Assembly (NCBI RefSeq): GCF_000378625.1
Contig: NZ_KB905170.1
Span: 165,515-229,514 of the forward strand
DNA length: 64,000 nucleotides
From: Colwellia piezophila ATCC BAA-637
Lineage (GTDB): Bacteria; Pseudomonadota; Gammaproteobacteria; Enterobacterales; Alteromonadaceae
Reading direction: 5' to 3'
Part shown: piece after piece, positions 31,980 to 42,318 of the stretch
How positions within the stretch are numbered: position 1 is the stretch's first letter
How the letters are laid out: the number at the start of each line of letters is the position of its first letter
Made by a program: the position numbers and the translations under genes
The notes under the pieces: generated by a model
Database searches by the model: none
Seen by the model: the letters and a program-made list of their open reading frames with translations, nothing else
Told to the model about the DNA's origin: nothing

Positions 31980-32004
31980 AAAAACCAGCATAAAGCTGGT
32001 TTTT
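31980..32004 (-). terminator. purC terminator
   Basis: AAAAACCAGC and GCTGGTTTTT form a 10-bp stem. On the minus strand it is followed by a U-run, 26 bases after the purC stop. Confidence 0.85.
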
Positions 32005-32030
32005 ATAATGCTTAAGACTGAGTGATAAAC

Positions 32031-33134
32031 TCAATCGATTAACTGATATTGCTCACGTAAGATTGACACAATTTCAGCTTTTGGATTATCTGACAAAACA
32101 ATCTTCTTACCGGTAATTTTTTCAGCGATATCAATATAGGTTTTTGAAACATCCATCAATACTGACAATGGCAGTTTATTGTCACGCGCTAATGCTTCAC
32201 GTTCATCCATACGGTCTTTATTTAATAAGATATCAGGATCTGGGAAGGTATTTAATAATAGTTGGCGGAAGCCTTCTTTCGAGTTCTCAACGACTTTACC
32301 TGCTCGGTATTGTTCGCCATCCCATATACGGGATGAATCAGGAGTGCCAACTTCATCCATATAAATGAGTTTGTCATTACCTGCAGCATCTTTGACATAA
32401 CCAAACTCAAACTTAGTATCAACAAATACTTGGTCGATGTTAGCTAAAGCGGTCGAGATCACTTCAAAACCTTCGGTCAGTAATTTTTCATATAGGCTAA
32501 TATCATCAACCGATTTGAAATTAAAGGCCGCAAAGTTATCTTCAATATTTTTACGGGTAATATTTACATCATCAACGGCTGGAACACCGGGAATACCTTC
32601 TAAGATACCCTTAGTGGACGGTGTTTGTAATAACTCTGGCAACTTAGTATCTTTCGCTAGCCCTTCAGGCAATTTAATACCACAGAAGTCTCTCTCACCT
32701 TTAGTGTATGCACGCCACATTGAACCGGTAATGTATTGACGACAAATAGCTTCAATCATCACTGGCTTTGCTTTTTGTACAATCCATACAAATGGATGAG
32801 GAATATCTAAAATATGGCTATCGGCAAGCCCTTTTTCTTTAAATAAATTGAACCAATGATTTGAAATAGCATTAAGTGCCGCGCCTTTACCAGGAACACC
32901 ACGCATATCATTTTCACCAGACCAGATACAATCAAATGCTGAAATTCTATCGCTAATCACCATAATGGCTAAAGAAGTATCACTGGGGACATCATAGCCC
33001 TTCTCTTCGATAAGTCGTTTACTATCCGTTTCGGTTAACCAATAAACAGAACGTACTTTACCGCTGTGTACCGGGGCATCAGTACGGATAGGAAGGTCAT
33101 TATTAACGGCTAAAACTTTATCAGCTAAGTTCAT
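32031..33134 (-). CDS. purC: SAICAR synthase, long form
   Basis: PurC joins aspartate to CAIR with ATP in purine synthesis. At 367 residues it is much longer than E. coli PurC (237) and resembles the longer form found in several marine gammaproteobacteria. The core motifs are HSGKVRSVY (phosphate loop), [11 protein letters not shown], the conserved [10 protein letters not shown] and the [12 protein letters not shown] / [14 protein letters not shown] region. Stand-alone, with a terminator behind and a mobile repeat in front. Confidence 0.95.
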   Translation of the reverse strand: MNLADKVLAVNNDLPIRTDAPVHSGKVRSVYWLTETDSKRLIEEKGYDVPSDTSLAIMVISDRISAFDCIWSGENDMRGVPGKGAALNAISNHWFNLFKEKGLADSHILDIPHPFVWIVQKAKPVMIEAICRQYITGSMWRAYTKGERDFCGIKLPEGLAKDTKLPELLQTPSTKGILEGIPGVPAVDDVNITRKNIEDNFAAFNFKSVDDISLYEKLLTEGFEVISTALANIDQVFVDTKFEFGYVKDAAGNDKLIYMDEVGTPDSSRIWDGEQYRAGKVVENSKEGFRQLLLNTFPDPDILLNKDRMDEREALARDNKLPLSVLMDVSKTYIDIAEKITGKKIVLSDNPKAEIVSILREQYQLID

Positions 33135-33228
33135 TATTTATTCTCTTGTATATTCACAGTTGTTTTCAGCTCTTCTGAAAACTTACTGTTTATTAAAGGT
33201 ATTGTTTAAATAGGATACTGTTTAGTTA

Positions 33229-33493
33229 ATACCAAGTTGATTAAGTTCTTTCCCACTCAGCGAGAGTTAAAGGGTTTAGAGGCAAGGCATTGATTGAAGA
33301 GAATGGTTATTCCCTTGTCAAAATCAATAACGCCGCATATGAACCCTTTAAACTCGCCCAAAGGGAGCTTACTCAATGACCACTAACATCGTTAAATTTA
33401 TGTGGTTTAGAATGACTAGACCTAAACAAATTCGCCTTGTTATTGAACATTGAGTACAGCTCTGAGTTGGGAAGAATTTAATCAAATTGGTAT
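33229..33493. repeat. Family B small inverted-repeat element
   Basis: Ends ATACCAAGTTGATTAAG and TTAATCAAATTGGTATA, 265 bp. The core contains GGCAAGGCATTGATTGAAGA, shared with family A. The same element in reverse is at 26965-27278. It lies between purC and the rplT terminator. Confidence 0.85.
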
Positions 33494-33612
33494 AACATTA
33501 CTCTTAGCGCTTTCACCGCAATGGTATTTGCCCCTTGTTTTAAATAGGCAATTAAGCTGACATTAAAAGGGCCATCAAATAAGTTTAAATAAAAGGTATG
33601 CGCTTAAAAGTA

Positions 33613-33640
33613 AAAAGGACGCTAAAAAGCGTCCTTTTCT
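33613..33640 (-). terminator. Terminator of the thrS-infC-rpmI-rplT block
   Basis: AAAAGGACGC and GCGTCCTTTT form a 10-bp stem, about 40 bases after the rplT stop, with T-runs on the minus strand. Confidence 0.87.
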
Positions 33641-33680
33641 CAAGCTTAACTAAATTTTAGCTAAGCTTACATTCTTTTAC

Positions 33681-34043
<363 letters not shown>

Positions 34044-34056
34044 CTATATCTCCTAA

Positions 34057-34251
34057 TTAACCGTGACGTAAAAGTTTTTTAACTGACTTAATGTCAGCTG
34101 CGGCGATCATGCTTTTAGCACGAAGATGACGCTTAACTTTAGTACGACGCTTAGTCAAGATATGACGAAGGCCAGCTTGTTTGAACTTGTAGCCATTGGC
34201 TGTTTTTTTAAAGCGCTTTGCAGCACCTTTATTCGTTTTCATTTTAGGCAT
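34057..34251 (-). CDS. rpmI: 50S ribosomal protein L35
   Basis: The 64-residue basic protein begins [17 protein letters not shown] and contains [18 protein letters not shown], both diagnostic of L35. It lies between infC and rplT in the standard order. The 185-base gap to infC leaves room for the L20 translational operator known in E. coli, although I could not pick out its pseudoknot by eye. Confidence 0.98.
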   Translation of the reverse strand: MPKMKTNKGAAKRFKKTANGYKFKQAGLRHILTKRRTKVKRHLRAKSMIAAADIKSVKKLLRHG

Positions 34252-34436
34252 GTGAATAACTCCGCATTTATACCATCTAGGTATATGCCAAATATTAAGT
34301 AGCGAGGGCGAAAGTAACCAAGTGAACTTAAATAAGTCTACTAAGCTATTTTACTTGCAAGCCTTTACTACCAGCGTAAAGATAAAGTTGGTGAATAGAA
34401 AATCCGAAAATCTTCTATTACTTGTCAAACCAAGTT

Positions 34437-34994
34437 TTATCTATTTTTAGGGGCTAAGACCATCACCATTTGTCGTCCTTCCGCTCTACGAGGGAAAAAC
34501 TCAAGTACAGTTAGCTCTGCTAAATCGTTTTTAACACGCGTTAACAAGTCTAAACCGAGTTGTTGATGGGCCATTTCACGGCCACGGAAACGTAATGTTA
34601 CCTTGACCTTATCGCCGCCTTCTAAAAAGCGTTTCAGGTTGCGTAGTTTTACCTGATAATCGCCTTCATCTGTACCAGGACGGAATTTAATTTCCTTAAC
34701 CTGTATTTGTTTCTGATTTTTACGTTGTTCTTTTTGTTCTTTAGCTTTTTCATAGATAAACTTGCCGTAATCCATCACACGACAAACCGGTGGTTTAGCG
34801 GTAGGGCTAATTTCAACAAGATCAACACCAGCGTCGTCCGCTTGGTCCATTGCTTCATCTAATGTAACGATGCCACCTGGCTCTCCGTCAAATTTAATTA
34901 GACGAACTTCATTGCCTAGGATATCTGTAATTAACTCATTTAAACGATGAGCTGGCTCTTTACGCCCGCCTCGTTGTCCACCTTTAATAGCCAT
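34437..34994 (-). CDS. infC: Translation initiation factor IF-3
   Basis: IF-3 binds the 30S subunit and checks start codons. The 185-residue product has [42 protein letters not shown] and [11 protein letters not shown], matching E. coli IF-3. The frame opens ATG GCT ATT AAA GGT; the ATT is codon 3 and aligns with the rare AUU start of E. coli infC. The GGAGG lies 3 bases before the ATG but 9 before the ATT, so the true start may be the AUU at 34986-34988, which would allow self-control by IF-3. Confidence 0.96.
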   Translation of the reverse strand: MAIKGGQRGGRKEPAHRLNELITDILGNEVRLIKFDGEPGGIVTLDEAMDQADDAGVDLVEISPTAKPPVCRVMDYGKFIYEKAKEQKEQRKNQKQIQVKEIKFRPGTDEGDYQVKLRNLKRFLEGGDKVKVTLRFRGREMAHQQLGLDLLTRVKNDLAELTVLEFFPRRAEGRQMVMVLAPKNR

Positions 34995-35002
34995 GTTCCT
35001 CC
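34986..35002 (-). promoter_or_regulatory. infC ribosome site and probable AUU start
   Basis: GGAGG (34998-35002) is spaced 9 bases from ATT (34986-34988) and only 3 from the ATG (34992-34994). Normal spacing favours the ATT. In E. coli the non-standard AUU start lets IF-3 repress its own translation. Confidence 0.6.
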
Positions 35003-35212
35003 AAAGAACTTTTTTTTGATTAACTTATATAGTGATATAGTGATATTTCATTCTATTTCGTTGTTGTCAGTGCTTATTAACATTCGTCAATTCTGTGCAT
35101 CTGCCTAGAAATAAGAAGAAATCTTGGTTATTTAACTTACAAATTGATGTAATTAAATAACCTTAACTTATTTTAACTGTACCAAGTCATTACTGACTTG
35201 GTGTTTTTGCAT

Positions 35213-37123
35213 TTATGCCCGTGTTTTTACTTCATCAGATAACTTAGCGATAAAGTCTTCAACCGACATTTTTCCTAAATCTTCACCACTTCGAGTTCGA
35301 ACAGAAATTTCACCTGATTCCATTTCTTTGTCACCGACAACTAAAAGGTAAGGAACTCTCTTCAAAGTGTGCTCGCGGATTTTAAAGCCTATCTTCTCAT
35401 TTCTCAAGTCTTGTTTTGCTCTAAAGCCATTTTCTTTTAGTTTTTTAACAATTTGTTCACAATATGGCGCTTGTTTATCAGTAATGTTCATAATTACGGC
35501 ATGAGTTGGCGATAACCATGTTGGAAACTTACCCGAGAACTCTTCAATTAAAATACCAATAAAGCGCTCTAATGATCCTAATATTGCTCTGTGAATCATC
35601 ACTGGAGTATATCTTTCGTTGTCTTCACCAACATAAGTGGCGCCTAAACGCTCTGGTAAAGCAAAATCAAGTTGCACTGTACCACATTGCCAAGCTCTTC
35701 CTAAACAGTCCATTAACGTAAATTCAATCTTAGGACCGTAAAAAGCACCTTCACCGGGTAAGTATTCGAACTCAATATTACTGTCGGTTAAAGCTTGTGC
35801 TAAACCTGCTTCGGCTTTATCCCAAATTTCATCACTACCAATACGATTTTCTGGACGCGTTGATAATTTAACAATGATATCTTTAAAACCAAATGAACTA
35901 TAAACATCATAAACCATCTCGATACATTTTTTCACTTCATCTTGAACTTGAGATTCCATACAAAAAATATGGGCATCATCTTGAGTGAAACCACGTACGC
36001 GCATTAAACCATGTAACGAGCCTGAAGGTTCATTACGATGACAACAACCAAATTCTGCAATACGCAATGGTAAATCACGGTATGATTTCAAACCTTGGTT
36101 AAAGATTTGTACATGACCTGGACAGTTCATTGGCTTAATTGCGTACTCACGCTTTTCAGAGGTAGTAGTAAACATACCATCTTTATACTTATCCCAATGA
36201 CCAGATTTTTCCCAAAGACTTCTGTCCATCATCATTGGTGCTTTCACTTCGTCGTAATCATATTCGTGTAACTTTTCACGAATAAACTTTTCCAATTCCG
36301 TGTAGATTGTCCAACCATCGTTATGCCAAAACACCATGCCCGGCGCTTCTTCTTGCCAATGGAATAAATCTAATGTTTTACCTATTTTACGGTGATCGCG
36401 TTTTTCAGCTTCCGCTAAACGAACAATGTAAGCTTTTAATTGTTTTTTATCAGCCCATGCTGTGCCATAGATACGTTGCAACATTTTGTTGTCTGAATTG
36501 CCACGCCAATAAGCACCGGCAACTTTCATCAATTTAAAATGATGACAATGGCGCATGCTTGGTACATGAGGACCACGACACATATCAACGTATTCTTCAT
36601 GATGATATAAAGCAGGAGTATCCGTTTTCTCGATGTTTTCATCAAGGATCTGTAATTTATAGCTTTCACCACGTTCAGTGAAGGCGTCATACGCATCTTG
36701 CCAAGTACCAGTTTTCTTAACAACTTGATAAGCTGTACGCGCAAGTTCAGTCATGCGTTTTTCAATTTTTACTAAGTCGTCTTCGGTAATTGACTCATCA
36801 AGATCAATGTCATAATAAAAGCCATTATCGATCGTAGGACCGATAGCCATTTTAGCATTCGGATATAGTTGTTTTATCGCATGCCCTAATAAATGCGCAC
36901 ATGAGTGACGAATGATTTCAAGGCCTTCACTATCTTTACTGGTGATAAGTTGCAAAGAAACATCTTGAGTAATTAATTCACATGCATCAACAAGGTTTCC
37001 ATCAATTCGACCTGCAATGGTTGCTTTAGCAAGACCAGGGCCGATATCAAGGGCAACATCCATTACGGATATCGCTTGTTCAAAAGAGCGTTGAGAACCA
37101 TCAGGGAGAGTAATTACAGGCAT
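35213..37123 (-). CDS. thrS: Threonyl-tRNA synthetase
   Basis: ThrRS charges tRNA-Thr and edits mis-charged serine. From my start ([14 protein letters not shown]) it is 636 residues, close to E. coli (642). Domains in order: N-terminal TGS, the editing domain with the zinc-site style [11 protein letters not shown], the class II catalytic core with [10 protein letters not shown] and [21 protein letters not shown], and the C-terminal anticodon-binding domain. The ATG at 37121-37123 has AAGG 6 bases upstream; an upstream in-frame extension of 29 residues is unconserved. It heads thrS-infC-rpmI-rplT. A stem-loop resembling the tRNA-Thr anticodon arm lies just ahead. Confidence 0.98.
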   Translation of the reverse strand: MPVITLPDGSQRSFEQAISVMDVALDIGPGLAKATIAGRIDGNLVDACELITQDVSLQLITSKDSEGLEIIRHSCAHLLGHAIKQLYPNAKMAIGPTIDNGFYYDIDLDESITEDDLVKIEKRMTELARTAYQVVKKTGTWQDAYDAFTERGESYKLQILDENIEKTDTPALYHHEEYVDMCRGPHVPSMRHCHHFKLMKVAGAYWRGNSDNKMLQRIYGTAWADKKQLKAYIVRLAEAEKRDHRKIGKTLDLFHWQEEAPGMVFWHNDGWTIYTELEKFIREKLHEYDYDEVKAPMMMDRSLWEKSGHWDKYKDGMFTTTSEKREYAIKPMNCPGHVQIFNQGLKSYRDLPLRIAEFGCCHRNEPSGSLHGLMRVRGFTQDDAHIFCMESQVQDEVKKCIEMVYDVYSSFGFKDIIVKLSTRPENRIGSDEIWDKAEAGLAQALTDSNIEFEYLPGEGAFYGPKIEFTLMDCLGRAWQCGTVQLDFALPERLGATYVGEDNERYTPVMIHRAILGSLERFIGILIEEFSGKFPTWLSPTHAVIMNITDKQAPYCEQIVKKLKENGFRAKQDLRNEKIGFKIREHTLKRVPYLLVVGDKEMESGEISVRTRSGEDLGKMSVEDFIAKLSDEVKTRA

Positions 37124-37140
37124 GTTTTTCCTTATCAGTG

Positions 37141-37161
37141 GCGGCGCACACAAAGCGTCGC
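37141..37161 (-). promoter_or_regulatory. Anticodon-arm-like translational operator of thrS
   Basis: Read on the thrS strand, GCGACGC-TTTGTGT-GCGCCGC is a 7-bp stem (one A-C mismatch) with a 7-base loop. The loop has U at the position matching U33, followed by UGU, the anticodon of one tRNA-Thr. It ends 7 bases before the Shine-Dalgarno. E. coli ThrRS represses its own mRNA through a similar mimic placed similarly. Confidence 0.7.
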
Positions 37162-37304
37162 TTGAATTTTTAATAGTTAAATAAATAAGTGGCATCAGCA
37201 CTCGCATCAAGCAAATGCTTATAAGTTTTCAATTTGAACAAACCGCACTTATGCTCTTGCATGTGCTTAGCTAACGTTTAAATAGCCCAGTTCATCCTGA
37301 ACAG

Positions 37305-37329
37305 AAAAAAGAGCATGTAGCTCTTTTTT
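37305..37329 (-). terminator. Terminator or attenuator in the thrS leader
   Basis: AAAAAAGAGC and GCTCTTTTTT form a perfect 10-bp stem over ATGTA, U-rich in both directions. It lies about 180 bases upstream of thrS. It may end an upstream transcript or, if the thrS promoter is further out, act as an attenuator. Confidence 0.65.
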
Positions 37330-37765
37330 GTAAAATTTTATTTTCTAGGCGCAATTGTAAAAGCCTTGTTCTCTTTAAACAAGAGTTTTCAACAACATTA
37401 AGTCACTTTTCACAATCTGCTAATAAAAAATAAAATCTAAGCTAGCTTTGAAATAACAGACTTATATTAAAATTGAGGTGATTAATTTTATTTGCCCGTG
37501 AAGATAGTATGAAAAACAAACCATTTTTGACCATTCAAATGAAGTCTTTAAAGCTTAACAGAGCAGTCAGTACAAGGCATAGGAACGCAGCAACAATTTG
37601 AGCAATTAAAAGGGTTAAATTGTTATTACCGGTAAGGTTTTTGATTTAGTAAAACCATTTTTTCTGAAGTCATAACACAATGATTACCAACAAGTCGGCA
37701 TAGCTCTTTATCGATAAATCAGTAATAATATTAAACAAACTTCTCGCATAATAGCCAACTAACTA
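37330..37765. other. Intergenic stretch between thrS leader and START-like gene
   Basis: No convincing gene. A 30-codon frame from 37509 is all that opens. It probably contains the thrS promoter (minus strand) and that of the START-like gene (plus strand), but no clear boxes stand out. Confidence 0.5.
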
Positions 37766-38530
37766 GTGAAAACTCTCTTATTTATTAGTGTAATGCTAGT
37801 TTATACTGGCCACCTCCCTGCTTATGCGGAGCAAGCGCCATGGCAGTTATGGAAAAAAAACAGCCTGCAGAGTGTTAGTTTTCGCCCTGTTTTATTAGCT
37901 AAAAATCCAATAGATAACAGCGTTGATAAACCCTTAATAGAAATTAAAGCTACCGTGACGGTAAATTCAAGCATTGCTGGCTTCCTGCTTTTTATGGAAA
38001 ATGTCAGTAATACACCTAATTGGTTAAGTAATGCGAGCGAGAGTGAATTACTTGAGCAGTTTTCTATCAGTGAAAGTATTTTTTATGTGAAAATAGATCA
38101 CATTTGGCCGCTAAGCCCTAGAATTTTAATACTGCACTCTACTTACAGGCAAAATGAAGATTTGAGTGTTGATATATTTATCAGGGATGCCGTTCTAGAG
38201 GTTGGAGGTAGTGCCAAAACATTAAAGATAGAAAATTTAGCACGTTTTTTACGGGTGAAAATTCATAGTGCCTACTGGAAAATCACTCCCAAATTGGCGC
38301 TAGGGAAAGACGGCCAGAAAAATATAAATAATTTGCTCATAGAATATCACGTTATCGCTGATGGCCGTGGTGATATACCAAAATGGTTAGCTGATCATTT
38401 AGCTTTAAAATCAATTTGGCAGACTATGGGGAATATTAGGCAACAGTTGCCGGCACAAAAGTGGCAACAGCAAAGTATTAACGGCATTACCGAATTAATA
38501 AAGACCCCAAAAGCACCGTTGAAAAAATAG
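37766..38530 (+). CDS. Secreted START-like (lipid-binding fold) protein
   Basis: A 254-residue protein with a signal peptide ending near AYA-EQ (residue 21). The body has the START-superfamily pattern: EIKATVTVNSSIAGFLLFMEN, a W-L pair around TPNWLSNASE, YVKIDHIWPLSPRIL and a C-terminal long helix with WLADHLALKSIWQTMGNIR. Such periplasmic START proteins are presumed to bind lipids or other hydrophobic ligands. A single gene, convergent with the FAD dehydrogenase. The superfamily call is by pattern; the ligand is unknown. Confidence 0.72.
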   Translation: MKTLLFISVMLVYTGHLPAYAEQAPWQLWKKNSLQSVSFRPVLLAKNPIDNSVDKPLIEIKATVTVNSSIAGFLLFMENVSNTPNWLSNASESELLEQFSISESIFYVKIDHIWPLSPRILILHSTYRQNEDLSVDIFIRDAVLEVGGSAKTLKIENLARFLRVKIHSAYWKITPKLALGKDGQKNINNLLIEYHVIADGRGDIPKWLADHLALKSIWQTMGNIRQQLPAQKWQQQSINGITELIKTPKAPLKK

Positions 38531-38555
38531 GCCTTTAGCCTCACAAAATATTAAG

Positions 38556-38603
38556 TTACCGGGCAGGCGTATCGAGCTGATGTATCGATAAGCTGCCCGG
38601 TAA
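38556..38603. terminator. 48-bp inverted repeat between convergent genes
   Basis: TTACCGGGCAG and CTGCCCGGTAA pair perfectly over 11 bp, and an inner TATCGA pair extends the structure. It lies 3 bases past the stop of the FAD dehydrogenase and about 25 past the START-like gene. It is GC-rich with weak T-runs, a likely two-way terminator. Confidence 0.68.
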
Positions 38604-38605
38604 TA

Positions 38606-40303
38606 TTATTGCTCTTGCTCAGCCGTTATCGCTAACGCCATTGCTTCGGCTATTTTGATACCATCGATACCCGCTGACAAAATACCTCCTGCATAACCTG
38701 CACCCTCACCTGCCGGATATAAACCTTGGCTGTTAAGACTTTGCAGTGACTCTTTATCACGGGTAATTTGAATCGGTGATGAGGTGCGTGTTTCTACCGC
38801 CGTTAATACGGCTTCTGCCATTGAAAAACCGTTAATTTTTTTATCAAAAGCAGGTAATGCTTCCCTTATGGCGTTAATAGCAAATTCAGGTAAGGTTTCG
38901 CTTAAATCACAATAAGTAACGCCGGGCTTATAAGACGGAGAAACGCTGCCATGTTGACCGCTTTGTCGCCCTGCAAGAAAGTCACCGACAAGCTGCACCG
39001 GCGCGTCATAATTTTCGCCACCCAGTTTAAAGGCCTTTTCTTCTAATTTACGTTGAAAATCCATACCGGCAAGAACGTGATCGCGATCACTGGCAAACTC
39101 ACCACTGATGGTCTTGTCACTAAAGTCTGACGGTTCAATACCAACCACAATTGCGCTATTAGCATTACGTTCATGGCGTGAGTATTGACTCATGCCATTG
39201 GTAACGAGACGACCCGCTTCTGATGCCGCCGCAACAACCGTACCACCTGGGCACATACAAAAACTATAAACCGAGCGGCCATTACTACAATGATGCACTA
39301 GTTTATAATCTGCAGAGCCTAAAATTTCATTGCCGGCATTGTTACCAAAACGCGCTTCATCAATCACCGATTGTTCATGTTCAATACGAAAACCAACAGA
39401 GAAAGGTTTAGCTTTCATGTAAACACCTTCATCAAATATCATTTTAAAGGTATCACGCGCACTGTGACCGATTGCTAAAGCGATATGATTGGTTTCAATA
39501 TGCTCGCCACTTGATAATGTTAGCCCCGTTACTTTTTGATTTTGGTAACCTTCAATCCCTTGGGTAGTACATTCATTACCATCGACATCGGTAAAATGAA
39601 TAGTATCAACGCGCTGATTAAATCGAACTTCTCCGCCCAATTCGAAAATTTTAGCGCGCATTTTCTCAACCATAGTGACTAATTTAAAAGTACCTATATG
39701 AGGCTTACTAACATATAAAATCTCTTCAGGTGCACCTGCAGTAACGAATTCATGCAATACTTTACGACTATAATGTTTAGGGTCTTTAACCTGACTATAA
39801 AGCTTACCATCTGAAAAAGTTCCCGCGCCACCTTCACCAAACTGTACATTAGACTCAGTGTTTAATATTTTTTTACGCCAGAAACCAAAGGTATCCTTAG
39901 TGCGCTGTCTTACTTCTTGACCACGCTCTAAAATAATTGGGTTAAAGCCCATTTGAGCTAATACAAGTCCAACAAACAAACCACAAGGACCCATACCAAT
40001 AACGACCGGACGATTTTTAAGACTTTTGGGCGCTTGGCAAACAAATTTATAGGCCATATCAGGCGTAACTTTTACTTGCGTATCATCCTCAAATTTTATC
40101 AACAATTCCTCATTGATATTCGTTTCAACATCTAAGGTATATATGAGGACTATTTTATTTTTCTTACGTGCATCATAACCGCGTTTAAAAACGGTAAAGT
40201 TTATCACTTGGGTATTTTCAATAGATAATTTAGTTAAAATCGCTTGTTCAAGTTCATGCTCTTGATGATCAAGGGCGAGTTTAATATTAGTTAAACGAAT
40301 CAT
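38606..40303 (-). CDS. FAD-dependent dehydrogenase (COG2509-type)
   Basis: A 565-residue flavoprotein. The N-terminal 90 residues form an alpha/beta domain. The dinucleotide fold begins at VVIGMGPCGLFVGLVLA near residue 98, followed by FGEGGAGTFSDGKLYSQVKDP, typical of this uncharacterised family related to electron-transfer flavoprotein oxidoreductase-like enzymes. VYSFCMCPGGTVVAA and GEGAGYAGGILSAGIDG are late FAD-contact motifs. The substrate is unknown. It is divergent from the ferredoxin gene, which may be a redox partner, though that is inference. Confidence 0.85.
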   Translation of the reverse strand: MIRLTNIKLALDHQEHELEQAILTKLSIENTQVINFTVFKRGYDARKKNKIVLIYTLDVETNINEELLIKFEDDTQVKVTPDMAYKFVCQAPKSLKNRPVVIGMGPCGLFVGLVLAQMGFNPIILERGQEVRQRTKDTFGFWRKKILNTESNVQFGEGGAGTFSDGKLYSQVKDPKHYSRKVLHEFVTAGAPEEILYVSKPHIGTFKLVTMVEKMRAKIFELGGEVRFNQRVDTIHFTDVDGNECTTQGIEGYQNQKVTGLTLSSGEHIETNHIALAIGHSARDTFKMIFDEGVYMKAKPFSVGFRIEHEQSVIDEARFGNNAGNEILGSADYKLVHHCSNGRSVYSFCMCPGGTVVAAASEAGRLVTNGMSQYSRHERNANSAIVVGIEPSDFSDKTISGEFASDRDHVLAGMDFQRKLEEKAFKLGGENYDAPVQLVGDFLAGRQSGQHGSVSPSYKPGVTYCDLSETLPEFAINAIREALPAFDKKINGFSMAEAVLTAVETRTSSPIQITRDKESLQSLNSQGLYPAGEGAGYAGGILSAGIDGIKIAEAMALAITAEQEQ

Positions 40304-40451
40304 TCTTTAAGATCCAGCGTAGGAAGAGTAATATTTTCCACTATTTTACCTGTACGTCACCATTTTAGAAACAAGAGATTGAAATTGCGCTCAACAAAGG
40401 TATGATCCACCCTACTGTTCAGACAATAATTAACAAATTTTAGATAACACT

Positions 40452-40787
40452 ATGGCATTTGTAGTAACCGATAACTGTATCTTATGTAAATACACTGACT
40501 GTGTCGCAGTGTGTCCTGTTGATGCTTTTTATGAAGGACCTAATTTTTTAGTTATTAGCCCTGATGATTGCATTGATTGTGATTTATGTCCCGTTGAATG
40601 TCCTGCCGATGCTATTTTTCAAGAAGATGAAGTACCTAAAGATCAGCAAGAGTTTATTGAACTTAATGCCGAATTATCAAAACACTGGCCTAGAATAACC
40701 GAAATTAAAGCGCCTTTAAGCCAAGCAAAAAAATGGGATGGCGTAACAGATAAGATCCAGTATTTGGATACGCAAACAGATGACTAA
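40452..40787 (+). CDS. fdxA: Seven-iron ferredoxin
   Basis: A 111-residue ferredoxin. Cysteines at 9, 12, 17, 21 and at 40, 43, 46, 50 give the pattern of the [3Fe-4S][4Fe-4S] FdxA family (C8, C16, C20 plus a CxxCxxCxxxC set), with the usual [19 protein letters not shown]-terminal extension. It carries low-potential electrons in the cytoplasm. It starts about 150 bases from the divergent FAD dehydrogenase. Confidence 0.93.
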   Translation: MAFVVTDNCILCKYTDCVAVCPVDAFYEGPNFLVISPDDCIDCDLCPVECPADAIFQEDEVPKDQQEFIELNAELSKHWPRITEIKAPLSQAKKWDGVTDKIQYLDTQTDD

Positions 40788-40861
40788 CCCTGAGCCTTGT
40801 CAACCAAACACAATCTAAAGGAAAGCAGCTATACTGAAATAATTACCCTTTGGAGATAACT

Positions 40862-41782
40862 ATGTGGCAATGCATTGAACAAGCCATTGGCATTGAAACT
40901 GGTAAGCCATTTTATATTTCTCAAAAACAAGAAATATCAACCAGGGGTGCTAATGCCTCTTCATTCACCAACTTGCTTGATAATAATGAGCCGCCATTAA
41001 ATTTATCCTTTAAAATATCTGATGGTAAACAAAGTTATTTTTTAAAGATAAATAACAAAGAGCATTTAGATAACTTTCACGCCGAAGCTTATTCATTAAA
41101 GCAACTAAATGCCCTAGCAAATATAGCAACGCCAAAAGTAACCACCATTGGAACGAGCTTAGATAAAAGTTTTTTAGTACTCGACTATGTAGACTTTAGT
41201 AAAGCAAAGCCAATGCTCTGGTACCAACTGGGTCAACAACTCGCTCAAATGCATTATGAAACTCGCCATGGACAGTTTGGTTGGCAACATGATAATTTCA
41301 TTGGTAACACCATTCAACCCAATCATTGGAGCAGTAACTGGACCACTTTTTTTGCTGAACAACGAATTGGTTGGCAATTACAATTACTGTCCGAGCGAGC
41401 CATTGTGTTAGGCAACATCGACCATATCAGCCAAGTTTGTCATGACGCATTGCTTCATCATCAAGCAACGCCATGTTTAGTGCACGGCGATTTATGGCAA
41501 GGTAATACCGGGTTTAGCGGTGAACAAGTGATGTTCTTTGACCCTGCCTGCTATTATGGTGACCGAGAAGTTGATATTGCCATGACCGAATTATTTGGTC
41601 ATTTTCCTGCGGAATTCTATCGTGGTTACCAAGCAGAATACCCGCTGGATGATGGCTATGGTCAAAGAAAGTTAGTCTATAATTTTTATCATATTCTAAA
41701 CCACGCCAATATTTTCGGTGGTATTTATATTGAGCAAGCAAAAGCGACGCTATCTCGTATTATGTCACTGCCTTTGCACTAG
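40862..41782 (+). CDS. Fructosamine kinase family protein
   Basis: A 306-residue protein of the fructosamine kinase / aminoglycoside-phosphotransferase fold. The lysine-strand SYFLKIN, HAEAYSLKQL, the catalytic loop CLVHGDLWQGN and the metal-binding FFDPACYYGDREVDIAM are all present. In relatives it phosphorylates glycated amines so that they fall off proteins. I used the ATG at 40862 with GGAG upstream; a TTG at 40850 is in frame. Downstream of fdxA in the same direction with a 75-base gap. Confidence 0.9.
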   Translation: MWQCIEQAIGIETGKPFYISQKQEISTRGANASSFTNLLDNNEPPLNLSFKISDGKQSYFLKINNKEHLDNFHAEAYSLKQLNALANIATPKVTTIGTSLDKSFLVLDYVDFSKAKPMLWYQLGQQLAQMHYETRHGQFGWQHDNFIGNTIQPNHWSSNWTTFFAEQRIGWQLQLLSERAIVLGNIDHISQVCHDALLHHQATPCLVHGDLWQGNTGFSGEQVMFFDPACYYGDREVDIAMTELFGHFPAEFYRGYQAEYPLDDGYGQRKLVYNFYHILNHANIFGGIYIEQAKATLSRIMSLPLH

Positions 41783-41934
41783 AGCCTTTGATTTAAGATA
41801 CCTTGTAGATCAAAGGACTGTAGATTAACACCCGAAAGCCGGCACTATTTTTGGTAATTTAATTAAAAATAGTCATACTCAATGAAGAAGACAAGATACT
41901 TCAAAACATTTGTTATTATCGTCGTGGAGGCTGT

Positions 41935-42141
41935 ATGACCAATAAGCTCAGTGAAAAACGAATTACTTGCCCTCACTGTGGCCACCATTTGCAGGTCACG
42001 TTAGACTCATCAGGGGGTGATCAAGACTATTATGATGAATGCCCTGCTTGCTGCATGGAAATTCATTACAATCTACATGTTGACGAATACCGAAAGAAGA
42101 TACAATTGACAGTAGACAGTGATGATGAACAAGTCTTTTAG
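41935..42141 (+). CDS. Small CPXCG-motif cysteine-rich protein
   Basis: A 68-residue protein with CPHCG at 12-16 and CPACC at 36-40, which together make a zinc-ribbon-like site. LDSSGGDQDYYDECPACCMEI matches the CPXCG-motif family found next to varied genes in gammaproteobacteria; function unknown. GTGGAGG precedes the ATG. Confidence 0.82.
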   Translation: MTNKLSEKRITCPHCGHHLQVTLDSSGGDQDYYDECPACCMEIHYNLHVDEYRKKIQLTVDSDDEQVF

Positions 42142-42318
42142 TTTATCTATACTCCCCCTCAATACGCCTAGCTAAACTCGCCTTTACACAGCTAGGTTAA
42201 CTTTACTTTAAGACATTTTTTGCCTTGTTTGCTTAAGCTATCTCATCTATGATGCTTGCCGTTAAACGAGAGTCTATATTCGTTACCCCCCCTTCTTCTT
42301 ATTAAAGTTACCGATGAC

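Noticed and set aside
35181..35202. Terminator ending thrS (ACCAAGTCA stem)
   Set aside because: The T-run follows the hairpin on the plus strand, opposite to thrS. It may instead be structure within the thrS-infC spacer.
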